64,000 bases of DNA from CAWUEX02 sp963921305. GTDB taxonomy: Bacteria > Pseudomonadota > Alphaproteobacteria > Rhodospirillales > Rhodospirillaceae. The DNA is taken from contig CAWUEX030000002.1 of NCBI GenBank assembly GCA_963921305.4, positions 2,542,001-2,606,000 of the forward strand, written 5' to 3'. This document shows positions 38,049 through 46,102 of this stretch, piece after piece (within the stretch, counting starts at the first letter, position 1; the number at the start of each line of letters is the position of its first letter). The position numbers and the translations under genes are program-made. The notes beneath the pieces are model-generated. The model saw only the letters and a program-made list of their open reading frames with translations. It made no database searches and was not told the DNA's origin.

Positions 38049-38831
38049 ATGGTTGAATCCCGTACCCTCAAGCGGCCGACGCTGACCCCGGAGTCCTACA
38101 AACTCGTCTGGGTCGCCAGTTTGCCGCGCACCGGGTCGATGTGGACCTTCAACGTCGTCCGGGCGGTTCTAAGTGCACACGGGCTCAACCCCGTGCCGGA
38201 GCACACGCCCAAGCTGGAAGAGGACAACCGGCGTCAGGCAGACAAAATCGTTCAGGCCGCCGTCGCCCAAGAACGGGGTGTCATCAAAACCCATGAAGCG
38301 ATCCCCGATGACCTTCTGTCCCACAGTTGCTTTGTGGTGACCCACCGCGATCCCAGAGACTCGTTGATGTCCTATATGCGGTTTCAGGACTGCACCTTCG
38401 AGGCGGCGCTCGAAGTGTTTTCGACGTTTCACGGGATCGAGGAATACTTCTTGCGGTTGCCAGCGGATCGCACCGCGCACGTACGCTACGATATGATGGT
38501 CAACAGCCCGGCGAAGGTGGTCGGCAGCCTTGCCGACTTTCTGGGACTGCCCGTTGCCGCAGAAACGGCGCAGGCCATTGCAGATCAATTCTCGAAGTCA
38601 AAAATCCGCGGCATCATCTCAGATGCGGAGCAGCAGGCGACGACGGAAGAGAACACCGTGAACCTGAGCGGTGGGTCGCGGCGGGCGCGGGATGTCCGCA
38701 CGGGCTTCCAAACCTCGCACGTGTCAGATTACCGCGACGGCGACTGGCGGCACATTCTTTCACCCGCTCAGCAGGCCGAACTGAACGCGCGTTTGACGCC
38801 GTTTCTCAAGCTGCTTGGGTATGCGTACTAG
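38049..38831 (+). CDS. Sulfotransferase family protein
   Basis: 260 residues. The 5'-phosphosulfate-binding loop is ASLPRTGSMWTFNVV (about 22-36) and the 3'-phosphate-binding motif is VVTHRDPRDSLMSYMRF (about 96-112), with RYDMMVNSP further on, all as in PAPS-dependent sulfotransferases. It would sulfate a hydroxyl or amine on a small molecule, lipid or glycan in the cytoplasm. Third gene of the SUMF1-nitrilase-sulfotransferase operon. It ends 4 nt into the convergent 120-residue gene. Confidence 0.87.
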   Translation: MVESRTLKRPTLTPESYKLVWVASLPRTGSMWTFNVVRAVLSAHGLNPVPEHTPKLEEDNRRQADKIVQAAVAQERGVIKTHEAIPDDLLSHSCFVVTHRDPRDSLMSYMRFQDCTFEAALEVFSTFHGIEEYFLRLPADRTAHVRYDMMVNSPAKVVGSLADFLGLPVAAETAQAIADQFSKSKIRGIISDAEQQATTEENTVNLSGGSRRARDVRTGFQTSHVSDYRDGDWRHILSPAQQAELNARLTPFLKLLGYAY

Positions 38832-39190
38832 CGTCCGGCAACCAGCGTGTTGTAAACGCGTCTGATGTAGGCCTGATAGTCGTTGGTGCGCGCTACCGCA
38901 TCCTCGGCGCTCGGCGCCCATTGGTCGACAGCCCCATCCTTAATGGTGTTCTGCTCGGCGAGAACCCGCTCCAGCGCATCAAGCCTGGCCCGGGTCGCGC
39001 CCAACTCGTTGGTCAGGGCGGCAACCAAATCCCACACGGCGTCATTGGCCGGATCGCCCATGAACACCGGACGGGGTGATTGCGTCGCCGTTGTGACATC
39101 TTGCTTCAGGTTTTCAATGTTCTGATTGGCCGCATCCGTTTCCAGAGTGGCGTGTTTATCGGCCTTCCAGGATGAGGGCTGGTGGTTCAT
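38828..39190 (-). CDS. Small protein of unknown function coupled to methyltransferase
   Basis: 120 residues from ATG 39190, chosen because GGAGGAACAAA directly precedes it; its ATGA overlaps the stop of the methyltransferase gene (39187-39190). No signal or membrane segment. The central part (NDAVWDLVAALTNELGATRARLDALERV) is predicted helical and resembles a coiled coil; the C-terminus DAVARTNDYQAYIRRVYNTL is also helical. No family recognised. Tight coupling suggests a partner or regulator of the methyltransferase. Confidence 0.65.
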   Translation of the reverse strand: MNHQPSSWKADKHATLETDAANQNIENLKQDVTTATQSPRPVFMGDPANDAVWDLVAALTNELGATRARLDALERVLAEQNTIKDGAVDQWAPSAEDAVARTNDYQAYIRRVYNTLVAGR

Positions 39191-40449
39191 TTTGTTCCTC
39201 CGATGACGGTCCAGTTGCCGGTACGGCCGTAGTCTTCCACTTTGCCCCGGGTGTTTGCGTCCGTTTGCCAAGGCACCGCTGAGATCGAGTCCGTGAACAC
39301 CTCATCATCGGCAAAGCCCGCATCCGTCATTTCCTGATGCAAATCCAGTTGGTAAAGCTGGCTCCAGAATGCCTCATTGTTGTAGCGGCCGTCCCAGTCG
39401 CGCAGCACTTGCTCGAACAACGGCTTGCCGTCATAGGCGGGCTGTTCGACGTGCAAGGTCACGCCGCCTTCCGCCGTGTGCTTGCGCGCGGTGCGGAAGA
39501 TGGCGCGCAGGGCATCATAACTGGTCTCGTGCAGCACGATCGCGGTGAACACGATGTCGGCTTCGCCGATCTCTTCCGGCAGGTCTTCGATATTGGCCTG
39601 AATAAAGCGCACGTTGGTCACGCCCATCGCGGCGGCGCGGGCGGCGCCGTAGCGCAGCATCGGTGCACCGGCGTCGAACGCCAGTATTTCTGCATCCGGG
39701 AAGGTTTTCGCCACTGCCACGGTGTTCAGGCCGGCGCCGCAGCCCAGATCGAAGATGCGCTTGGGTTGCAGGTCAGGAAACGACTCTTTCAGCCACGCGC
39801 TGAGCGCCCGGCCCGCGCCGTCGGAATGGGGGCCGGAGCGGCCCGGAACGGTCGAGTACAGTCCGGCTTCATATGAGGCACCAGCGCTGACGTCGCCGTC
39901 CACACGATCAGTGACGTAGCCGCCCGGCATGAGGTGGGCATGCACGTCAGTGAGGTAGTCGGGCATGTCCAGGTCCGGATTGAGCTCGAGGTTGTCCGCC
40001 GCATCGGACAGGGCTGTGCAGGTCTGGGCGTGCTCCGCGCTTTGCGCGATCAGCGCGTCCATCAAAAACTTCTGGCGCTGTTCCATCGCGCCACGGCGCA
40101 ACCGGCTCCATGCGGGGTACAAAAGCCCGGTTTCCAAAGCGGCCCGGGCGTCATCGCGGGACTGCGGCCCGTGGCCATGTGTCGCCGTGAAGGCCGGCAC
40201 ACGAATGTCTTCGTAGTCGGCCTGCATGCGCGGGACCACTTCCTGCGACAGGAAATGATTGAGGTGGGCTATGCCGTCCAGACGGGCGCGGTCGTCATGC
40301 TTAAGTGTGGGCAGGGCGGCGTGGCGGCCAATGGTGTCCCAGGGCTGCGGCAGCGTGCCAACCTCGACCTGGTCGAGTTGGGGCTGGTTGTGGCCAATCA
40401 CAGCCTTTGACGCGTTTGAGGCGGACTGGGAAGAGGGGGCAGTACTCAT
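39187..40449 (-). CDS. Large SAM-dependent methyltransferase domain protein
   Basis: 420 residues. C-terminal half is a class I methyltransferase: RIFDLGCGAGLNTVAVAKTF (about 231-250), EILAFDAGAPML, and DIVFTAIVLHETSYDAL. The N-terminal 190 residues are helical without an obvious domain and contain LETGLLYPAWSRLRRGAMEQ. It is divergent from a LysR gene, so it is a likely LysR target. The downstream 120-residue gene overlaps its stop by 4 nt. Substrate unknown. Confidence 0.8.
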   Translation of the reverse strand: MSTAPSSQSASNASKAVIGHNQPQLDQVEVGTLPQPWDTIGRHAALPTLKHDDRARLDGIAHLNHFLSQEVVPRMQADYEDIRVPAFTATHGHGPQSRDDARAALETGLLYPAWSRLRRGAMEQRQKFLMDALIAQSAEHAQTCTALSDAADNLELNPDLDMPDYLTDVHAHLMPGGYVTDRVDGDVSAGASYEAGLYSTVPGRSGPHSDGAGRALSAWLKESFPDLQPKRIFDLGCGAGLNTVAVAKTFPDAEILAFDAGAPMLRYGAARAAAMGVTNVRFIQANIEDLPEEIGEADIVFTAIVLHETSYDALRAIFRTARKHTAEGGVTLHVEQPAYDGKPLFEQVLRDWDGRYNNEAFWSQLYQLDLHQEMTDAGFADDEVFTDSISAVPWQTDANTRGKVEDYGRTGNWTVIGGTK

Positions 40450-40555
40450 CAGTGGGGCTCCAGAATTAACGTTCTGAGCCTATATCTAAGACCTTTTGTT
40501 ATTCAGGAAAATCAGGATTATACTGTTATATTGTCCTGAAAAACCGGATAATAAA
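40450..40555. promoter_or_regulatory. Divergent control region between methyltransferase and LysR gene
   Basis: 106 bp, AT-rich. Contains two dyads: CAGAA-n6-TTCTG (40461-40476) and TTCAGGA ... TCCTGAA (40502-40508 with 40534-40540, spacer 25), with a further CAGGA inside. Divergent LysR/target layouts normally hold the LysR-binding site in this place. Which dyad is the real site cannot be told from sequence. Confidence 0.5.
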
Positions 40556-41458
40556 ATGGCCCTTAACCTTCGCCGGCTGGACCTGACCCAGCTCGATTAC
40601 CTGCGCCACATCGACCGCACCGGCGGGGTCAGCGCCGCCGCCGCGTCCCTGAATGTCGCGCCGCAAACTGTCAGCGGGCAGATTCAGGTGCTGGAAAAGC
40701 GGCTCGGCCATCAGCTGATTGAGCGGGCGGGGAGGGGTGTGCGGCTGACAGACGCCGGGCGCCTGGTGCTCGAATACGGCACAGAGATGCTGTCGTGCGG
40801 TGAGGACCTGTTGCAAGCGCTGGAAACGTCGGGCGGTATTGCCTCCCGCCGGTTTGCCGTTGGCGTCGGCGAGCTGGTGCCGAAACTGGTGGTCCGCCGT
40901 CTGTTGCAGCCGGTCACCGATATGACACCCATGCCGCAACTGATCTGCCGCGAGGGGGCAGAGGACTCTCTTCTAAGCGATCTGGCGGCGCGCCAGCTCG
41001 ATGCGCTGATTCTGAGTTCCACCGCGCCGCCGGACTCCGGATTGGAAACCGTGCTGCTGGCGACATCCGACGTCAGTGCCTACGGCGTGCCCGAACTTGC
41101 CCGCAAGTACCGGCGCGAATTTCCAGGTTCGCTCGACGGCGCGCCGATGCTGTTGCCGACCCAAGGCGTTGAAGCCCGCCGGCTGGTCGATGCCTGGTTC
41201 GCGGCGAAAGGCCTCGTTCCTCATGTCGCCGGCGAGTTTGCCGACGCCGCACTGCGCGAAGTATTCGGGGCCTCCGGCACCGGGTTGTTTCTCGCGCCGT
41301 CGCTGGTGGCTCACGAGCTCAAGGCGATTTACGGTGTCGAGCATGTCGGTCTGTTTGAGGACCTCGTCGCCCGCTACTTCCTCGTCACCCTGCCGCGCAA
41401 ACGGCCGCTTGCGGCCGAGGCGGCCATCCGTACTGCCTGGTCTCCATCCAAGCCCTGA
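40556..41458 (+). CDS. LysR-family transcriptional regulator
   Basis: 300 residues from ATG 40556 (MALNLRRLDLTQLDYLRH). N-terminal winged HTH (GGVSAAAASLNVAPQTVSGQ then IQVLEKRLGHQLIER), then an effector-binding region that fits the NhaR-like branch (GLETVLLATSDVSAYG, LLPTQGVEARRLVDAWF, ASGTGLFLAPSLV). An upstream in-frame ATG at 40496 would start inside the regulatory dyads and is rejected. Probable regulator of the divergent methyltransferase pair. Confidence 0.88.
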   Translation: MALNLRRLDLTQLDYLRHIDRTGGVSAAAASLNVAPQTVSGQIQVLEKRLGHQLIERAGRGVRLTDAGRLVLEYGTEMLSCGEDLLQALETSGGIASRRFAVGVGELVPKLVVRRLLQPVTDMTPMPQLICREGAEDSLLSDLAARQLDALILSSTAPPDSGLETVLLATSDVSAYGVPELARKYRREFPGSLDGAPMLLPTQGVEARRLVDAWFAAKGLVPHVAGEFADAALREVFGASGTGLFLAPSLVAHELKAIYGVEHVGLFEDLVARYFLVTLPRKRPLAAEAAIRTAWSPSKP

Positions 41459-41508
41459 CGTAAAGTCTGGGCCGAAAGTTTGGGTTAGGGATCAACAGGA
41501 GGCGGGTT

Positions 41509-42018
41509 ATGAAACGCACATGTGCAGCGCTCAGTGGCATTCTTTTGTTTTTGATGAGCGCGATAAGTGCACCGCCGTCGGTGGCGGAAGACGCAGAAGG
41601 TGCCGGCGACTCCCTGACCTATAGCATCATTGCCACCGTGATGGTGCGCTCGCCCGCGCCGATGAAACTCGCTGAATATTACGAAGCGCTTGGCTTTGTG
41701 CCGACACGCGAAGTGCCGGGCATGGGCGTGGTGTTCCATCTGGAAAATCACCAGGGCTCCCTTGAGATCATCAAAATGGATCCCGATACCGAGCCTTCAG
41801 GGCCGAAGCGATCGCGCACCCAGCAAGGGGTGGTTGCGATCTTCGAGACTGACGAATTGGACGAGGTGGTGGCGCGGGCCGAGGCCCTGGGCAGCCCCCT
41901 CATCGAAACCTGGACCCACCCGCGTGCCGGGGTGTCGATCCACTATATCGCTGATCCCGAGAACAACATTCTTGGGTTCACCAGCCGGGGCCATAACCCC
42001 AACATCAACACGCCGTAG
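41509..42018 (+). CDS. Exported VOC (glyoxalase-fold) protein
   Basis: 169 residues with Sec signal MKRTCAALSGILLFLMSAIS ending near PPSVA. The mature part is one vicinal-oxygen-chelate unit: YSIIATVMVRSPAPMKLAEY, YEALGFVPTREVPGMG, HLENHQGSLEIIKM, and the C-terminal SIHYIADPENNILGF. Typical glyoxalase/dioxygenase-like proteins act in the cytoplasm, so periplasmic export is somewhat unusual. AGGAGG is positioned before the ATG. Converges with the exported hydrolase. Confidence 0.82.
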   Translation: MKRTCAALSGILLFLMSAISAPPSVAEDAEGAGDSLTYSIIATVMVRSPAPMKLAEYYEALGFVPTREVPGMGVVFHLENHQGSLEIIKMDPDTEPSGPKRSRTQQGVVAIFETDELDEVVARAEALGSPLIETWTHPRAGVSIHYIADPENNILGFTSRGHNPNINTP

Positions 42019-42028
42019 CGGATGTGTG

Positions 42029-43003
42029 CTAGTCCAGATCGACTTTCACGCGCTGGGTCTGGCGCAACTCATCGTCCATCTCACCGGCCAGGAAGCTCTG
42101 AATATCAGGGATCACCGTCTCCGGCGCCTCGATATACGGGTAATGGCCGAGACCGGGATACTTCTTCACCAGCGTCGGTGCTCCGGTCATCCAATAGGAA
42201 AACACATCCGCTTCCAAATGCATCACTGTCGGATTGGCCATGCCCCAAAGGATCAAAGTTGGCGCGGTTATGCCTGGCAGAATGGATTGCGGGTCGCCGG
42301 TCTCAAAGAAGTACTTTTCTAACGGCGTTGTGTCTGTACGGCGATTGACGTCATAGGCCAGTTCAACAATGTGGGCGGGCGCAGCATCCAGTGACGGATA
42401 GTTCCGGTTGGTGGTGTAGGCCCAGAACTCCATTGGGCGGATCGGCATGTCGGCCCACTGCGCCGTGTCCGCCCGGTCCCGGTTGGGATCGGTCGCGGCC
42501 GTACGCGGCATACCTGCCGAGTTGATGAGAATAAGGCGCGAAACTCTATCAGTGTTTCGGGCCGCGTAGCGGAAGCCGACGCTGCCGCCGCTCGACGTGG
42601 CGATAAGGGCGAAGGACTCAAGCTCCAATGCATCTGCCAGTCCGGCAACGATTTCAACGTTGCGCTCAATTAGACTGAACTTACCGCCGGGCGGCTCTTT
42701 GGTTTCTGGGCCGCTTAGGCCGACGTTGGGAAAGTCGAGCCGGATCACCCGGTAGTCGGACTTCAAAGCCTCGGCGACACCGTCCCAGGTCTTCAAATTG
42801 AAATAGGACGCATGCAGCAACAGAACCGCGGGCCCCTGGCCTTCGTCGCGGTAGTGGATCTCGGCGCCGTCGATGGTGACGTAGCGGGTGCCTTCGTCGG
42901 CATACTTAGCGCGCATCTCAGCGAGTGAAATGGGTGAGGAGTCCTGCGCGGCGGCAGCTGAGATGCCGAGCACTAAAAGAGGAATCGCGAGCAGATGTTT
43001 CAT
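42029..43003 (-). CDS. Exported alpha/beta hydrolase
   Basis: 324 residues from ATG 43003, giving a Sec signal MKHLLAIPLLVLGISAAAAQ. Core motifs: VLLLHASYFNLKTWDGVAEA, RLDFPNVGLSGP, nucleophile elbow IATSSGGSVGF (Ser in A-T-S-S-G), and PGLGHYPYIEAPE for the catalytic His. It resembles the hydrolase at 11770-12729 over most of its length. An in-frame start 27 nt upstream is possible but would spoil the signal peptide. Substrate unknown; located downstream of the VOC gene in convergent orientation. Confidence 0.85.
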   Translation of the reverse strand: MKHLLAIPLLVLGISAAAAQDSSPISLAEMRAKYADEGTRYVTIDGAEIHYRDEGQGPAVLLLHASYFNLKTWDGVAEALKSDYRVIRLDFPNVGLSGPETKEPPGGKFSLIERNVEIVAGLADALELESFALIATSSGGSVGFRYAARNTDRVSRLILINSAGMPRTAATDPNRDRADTAQWADMPIRPMEFWAYTTNRNYPSLDAAPAHIVELAYDVNRRTDTTPLEKYFFETGDPQSILPGITAPTLILWGMANPTVMHLEADVFSYWMTGAPTLVKKYPGLGHYPYIEAPETVIPDIQSFLAGEMDDELRQTQRVKVDLD

Positions 43004-43136
43004 GGTGTGGGCCCTGTTGTTGGTCGGCAAGCGTGTGCGCGTAGAAGAGACTGAATCGTCGTCAGGCGCATCCGGTACCGGGGCTTAAGTCACACGGTGA
43101 GCAAAACACGTTTAACCGCAGTCCTGCTGACACGAG

Positions 43137-43877
43137 TTATTCGTCCATTAACCGGAAAAATATGTTTGGTGGAATCATTCCGGCGATCCGGTATCCCTGG
43201 TCCTTCATAAATCGAGCCATTTCGCTGTCTGCGGCGGCCTCCACATCGGAAGAATGGTCTTCGACGCAGACAATACGTGGTCTGTACTTTGACCAATTCG
43301 AAGACTGCAGAACTTCTAGATCCATGCCTTCAACATCGACGGACATGAAATCAATGTGAGTCCCTGGTTCGATATTGGTGTCTAAGATCGTTTCCAAACG
43401 TAGTGCCGGGACTTCAATTGGCTCGGTAAACCCCTCCGGAATTTCTTGCTCTGACCGAAACATCTTGCTCATCCCGGTGTTACCCTTGTGTTTTGACCAC
43501 TTGAGGGTTCCCGGGGATTTGGCGACGGCAGCATGAACAAACCGGTCTTCAGGTCTAAACTCTTGAAACCAGCCTTTTGTTTGCGGATTGGCATCTACAC
43601 AGAGTCCGCGCCAACCGTACATATAGAACAGCATCGAGTTCGACGCGTCGTAGGGGTGTAGCGCTCCGACGTCCACGTAACACCCAGCTTCGCCACTCTT
43701 CAGTTTGTCTTTGAAATTCTTCCGCAAAAAAAGATCTTCGCCACTGAGAGAGAAGGAGAGGTTTATGTAGGCCAGAGATACGGCGTTCAGATTAACTGGT
43801 CTCAGCAAGTGGCGCTGTGCAATGCCAGTTTGGAGGGGCTGTGAAGACGACCCGGATGACTTTTTCTCTGCTGCCAT
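43137..43877 (-). CDS. FkbM-family methyltransferase
   Basis: 246 residues from ATG 43877 (MAAEKKSSG), preceded by GAGAGAAACT. FkbM-type SAM-binding core: GCYVDVGALHPYDASNSMLFY (shown trimmed: CYVDVGALHPYDASNS), YGWRGLCVDANP, and DFMSVDVEGMDLEVL. FkbM enzymes O-methylate sugars and natural products. Last gene of the leftward block that begins at 50293. As the block already has a class I methyltransferase, this one might methylate a sugar hydroxyl or the phosphoramidate group. Confidence 0.85.
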   Translation of the reverse strand: MAAEKKSSGSSSQPLQTGIAQRHLLRPVNLNAVSLAYINLSFSLSGEDLFLRKNFKDKLKSGEAGCYVDVGALHPYDASNSMLFYMYGWRGLCVDANPQTKGWFQEFRPEDRFVHAAVAKSPGTLKWSKHKGNTGMSKMFRSEQEIPEGFTEPIEVPALRLETILDTNIEPGTHIDFMSVDVEGMDLEVLQSSNWSKYRPRIVCVEDHSSDVEAAADSEMARFMKDQGYRIAGMIPPNIFFRLMDE

Positions 43878-43945
43878 AGTTTCTCTCATCTATTCTGTGT
43901 GCGTTTCCGTCACAGGCCGCGAAAAATTTATTCAGCCTCGACCAA

Positions 43946-44748
43946 TTAGCTCCTTCGAGCAGACCAAGCCCGGGTCAGGTAGGTCTGTTCGATGGTCGCG
44001 TTCTCATCGATAGCCTGATCGATATGGTCTAGAAACTGGGCCCACTTTTGGTCACCCAATTGGACTTGAATATCATTCACCGAACGCCAAACGCCAATGT
44101 AGTCAGACTTACTAAATTGAACGGCGTGACGCCCTTCCAGGTAAACAACGTCCTCAAAAAGGGGTGAGGCGTTGAGCTGGTCTGTCAGATGATCACTCAA
44201 GCCTGACAGACCCGAAGACCGGCGTTTCATGTCTGGTTTAAGGTCGTGAAGGTAAGCCTCGATCTGTTGCAGTAATGGCGTCGATACGGGGAGGCGGGGA
44301 CTCCAAAGTGCGACAAAGCGTCCGCCGGGACGCAGAATGCGGTGGAACTCTTTGGTTCCTTTTTCGAAATCAACCCAATGAAACGAAGATGCCATGCTGA
44401 CCATGTCACAGCAGTCATCGTCGAGCGGGACTTCTTCGCCTTGGCCTTTTAACCATTTGACGTTGAGTGATTTGGACTGAGACTGTCCTACTGAACGCAT
44501 GGCATCATTAGGTTCCACCGCCGTAACGGATGCCAGCTCCCGGGAGGCCAGCATGCGCGTCCACAACCCGGTGCCCGCGCCAACATCGACTGCATCAATC
44601 TCGGCTGCGGGTTTGCCGACCAGTCCCAGTAGTGCGTCTAAGACGCTTTCGCAGTATCCCTGACGGAACTTGCCATAATTTTCTGCGAGTTCTGTGTAGT
44701 CGCCAAAGTCTATTTTTTTAACTCTTCTGAATTTCCTCGACCCTTCAC
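43946..44748 (-). pseudogene. Class I SAM methyltransferase with one-base frameshift at an A7 tract
   Basis: Probable MeOPN-pathway methyltransferase counterpart. The frame running from 44719 to 43946 encodes IDFGDYTELAENYGKF, DAVDVGAGTGLWTRML (motif I) and VTAVEPNDAMR (motif II), but it has no usable start before motif I except a TTG at 44566, which would delete the SAM-binding loop. A GTG at 44748, overlapping the upstream stop as GTGA in the same way as the block's other junctions, starts GRGNSEEL then meets TAG after 12 codons. Adding one A to the seven-A run (minus strand, 44713-44719) joins the two frames into 267 residues. Either a real mutation, a slippage site, or an assembly error. 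Confidence 0.7.
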
Positions 44749-45500
44749 GGCGTCTTTTGGGGGAAAGCCAGCGCCCCCTCTGAGATCATGTCTTCATAAA
44801 CCCGCAGATCGGCCTCGCTATCTACTTCCCCCCAAGCACCACGCACGGCGACTGACTGAATGGTTATGCCGTTGTGAATGAGTGAGGATAACAGTGACGT
44901 CATGTCCAACTTGTCCAAAGTCGCGGCATCTAGGGCGCTCAAGTAGTGTTGCACCACACCCCATCCCTCGGGGGTAAACAGAAGGAGGCCCATGTACTGG
45001 CCTTCGATGTCTTGCAACGAAGAGGTGTTCTTGCCAATTTCCGTAACAGTTCCTGTCTCAGAAAGCCGGAAGGTTTCCGCATCCGATAGAGGGTCGTCGA
45101 AGCGTCGGGACCAAAGATCAAGCCAGTCCGGATCGTAGCTGATCCCGATATCCGCGCCGCTTTGCATCAACGCTCTAACTGTGTCGCCGGTATAAAAGAT
45201 GTCGCTATAGGACACGATGCAGGGAGAGGTGCTCAGCCACTCGCCGGCGCACATAAGCGAGCGAACCATGTTTGTTTCGGCCCAACGGTCATTTTCGAAT
45301 CTATGAGAAACGTAGCCGTCTAGCATATCGCCGCGATAGCCGGTCACGGCGGCGATATCTTTCAGCCCTGCGTCCTTTAGGGCAATGAGTTGCCATTCAA
45401 GCAAAGTCTGTCCTGACAGGCGTGTCAGGCATTTGGGTTTGCTTGATGTTGCGCCGCCCATCCGGCTGCCACGTCCCGCCGCAAGAATAATCGCTTTCAT
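44745..45500 (-). CDS. CTP:phosphoglutamine cytidylyltransferase-like (Cj1416 type)
   Basis: 251 residues from ATG 45500; the track-length upstream extension is rejected because the nucleotidyltransferase fold begins MKAIILAAGRGSRMGG, its normal start. The LAAGRGSRM motif (residues 6-14) and SKPKCLTRLSGQTLLEW bind the NTP, and VSYSDIFYTGD provides a catalytic Asp. The protein resembles LicC-type cytidylyltransferases. With a glutamine kinase and a GATase-like hydrolase beside it, the best reading is formation of CDP-L-glutamine from phosphoglutamine and CTP, as in C. jejuni. Start overlaps the stop of the hydrolase gene by 4 nt (ATGA, 45497-45500). Confidence 0.8.
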   Translation of the reverse strand: MKAIILAAGRGSRMGGATSSKPKCLTRLSGQTLLEWQLIALKDAGLKDIAAVTGYRGDMLDGYVSHRFENDRWAETNMVRSLMCAGEWLSTSPCIVSYSDIFYTGDTVRALMQSGADIGISYDPDWLDLWSRRFDDPLSDAETFRLSETGTVTEIGKNTSSLQDIEGQYMGLLLFTPEGWGVVQHYLSALDAATLDKLDMTSLLSSLIHNGITIQSVAVRGAWGEVDSEADLRVYEDMISEGALAFPQKTP

Positions 45501-46102
45501 GAGGTGCCGCTGAATACAGAGCCGAAGAACTCTATATCCTTTTTGTCGAACGGCTGTTCCCGTTCCGGGTGCCACATGATCCCAAGAATATTTTCCGATA
45601 CGTGCTTAATTGCTTCGATAACACCGTCTGGAGCCCGTGCGGTAACGGTCAATTCGCTGGTGGACATGGTTGCCCCATAGCGATGGAAGCTGTTAACAGA
45701 CCGCTCCTGTTGTTCGAAATCCACGACATGTTTTTTTCCGACATGACCATCGACTTCTTCAAGTGTAACGCCATGGACATGCTGTATGAGTTGCATGCCG
45801 CGGCACACACCGACAATGGGCAACGTCTTTGAGCGCGCCCAATTCATGAGTTGGATTTCGGTCTCGTCGCGTTCTGGCGCATCGCCACCCAGGGCCACAA
45901 GGTCATTACCGCCCGAAAGTATCACGCCAGCCACCGCGGTTTTCTCGGATATATCCACCGCTTGCTCCGGGGTGTTGGGTAAAGCTATAGGTGTGAGGCC
46001 GCAGGCGCCCAGAAAATGGGTCCAGTTTTGGTCCAGAGCGTCCCGCCGTTCGTTATATGAGGCGACGATATCCACCCGTTGAGTGATGGCGACGTATCTC
46101 AA
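45497..46102 (-). CDS. Gamma-glutamyl-CDP-amidate hydrolase-like (Cj1417 type, class I GATase fold)
   Basis: 201 residues from TTG 46102, which overlaps the glutamine-kinase stop as TTGA (46099-46102); the length equals the C. jejuni enzyme. Class I amidotransferase triad is visible: C100 in VGVCRGMQ and H178/E180 in MWHPERE; the N-terminus ITQRVDIVASYNERRDALDQ is typical of the puuD-like gamma-glutamyl hydrolases. It should cut gamma-glutamate from CDP-L-glutamine, leaving cytidine diphosphoramidate, rather than serving as a glutamine ammonia donor. Lying between the kinase and the cytidylyltransferase with overlaps on both sides supports the pathway. Confidence 0.8.
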   Translation of the reverse strand: MRYVAITQRVDIVASYNERRDALDQNWTHFLGACGLTPIALPNTPEQAVDISEKTAVAGVILSGGNDLVALGGDAPERDETEIQLMNWARSKTLPIVGVCRGMQLIQHVHGVTLEEVDGHVGKKHVVDFEQQERSVNSFHRYGATMSTSELTVTARAPDGVIEAIKHVSENILGIMWHPEREQPFDKKDIEFFGSVFSGTS

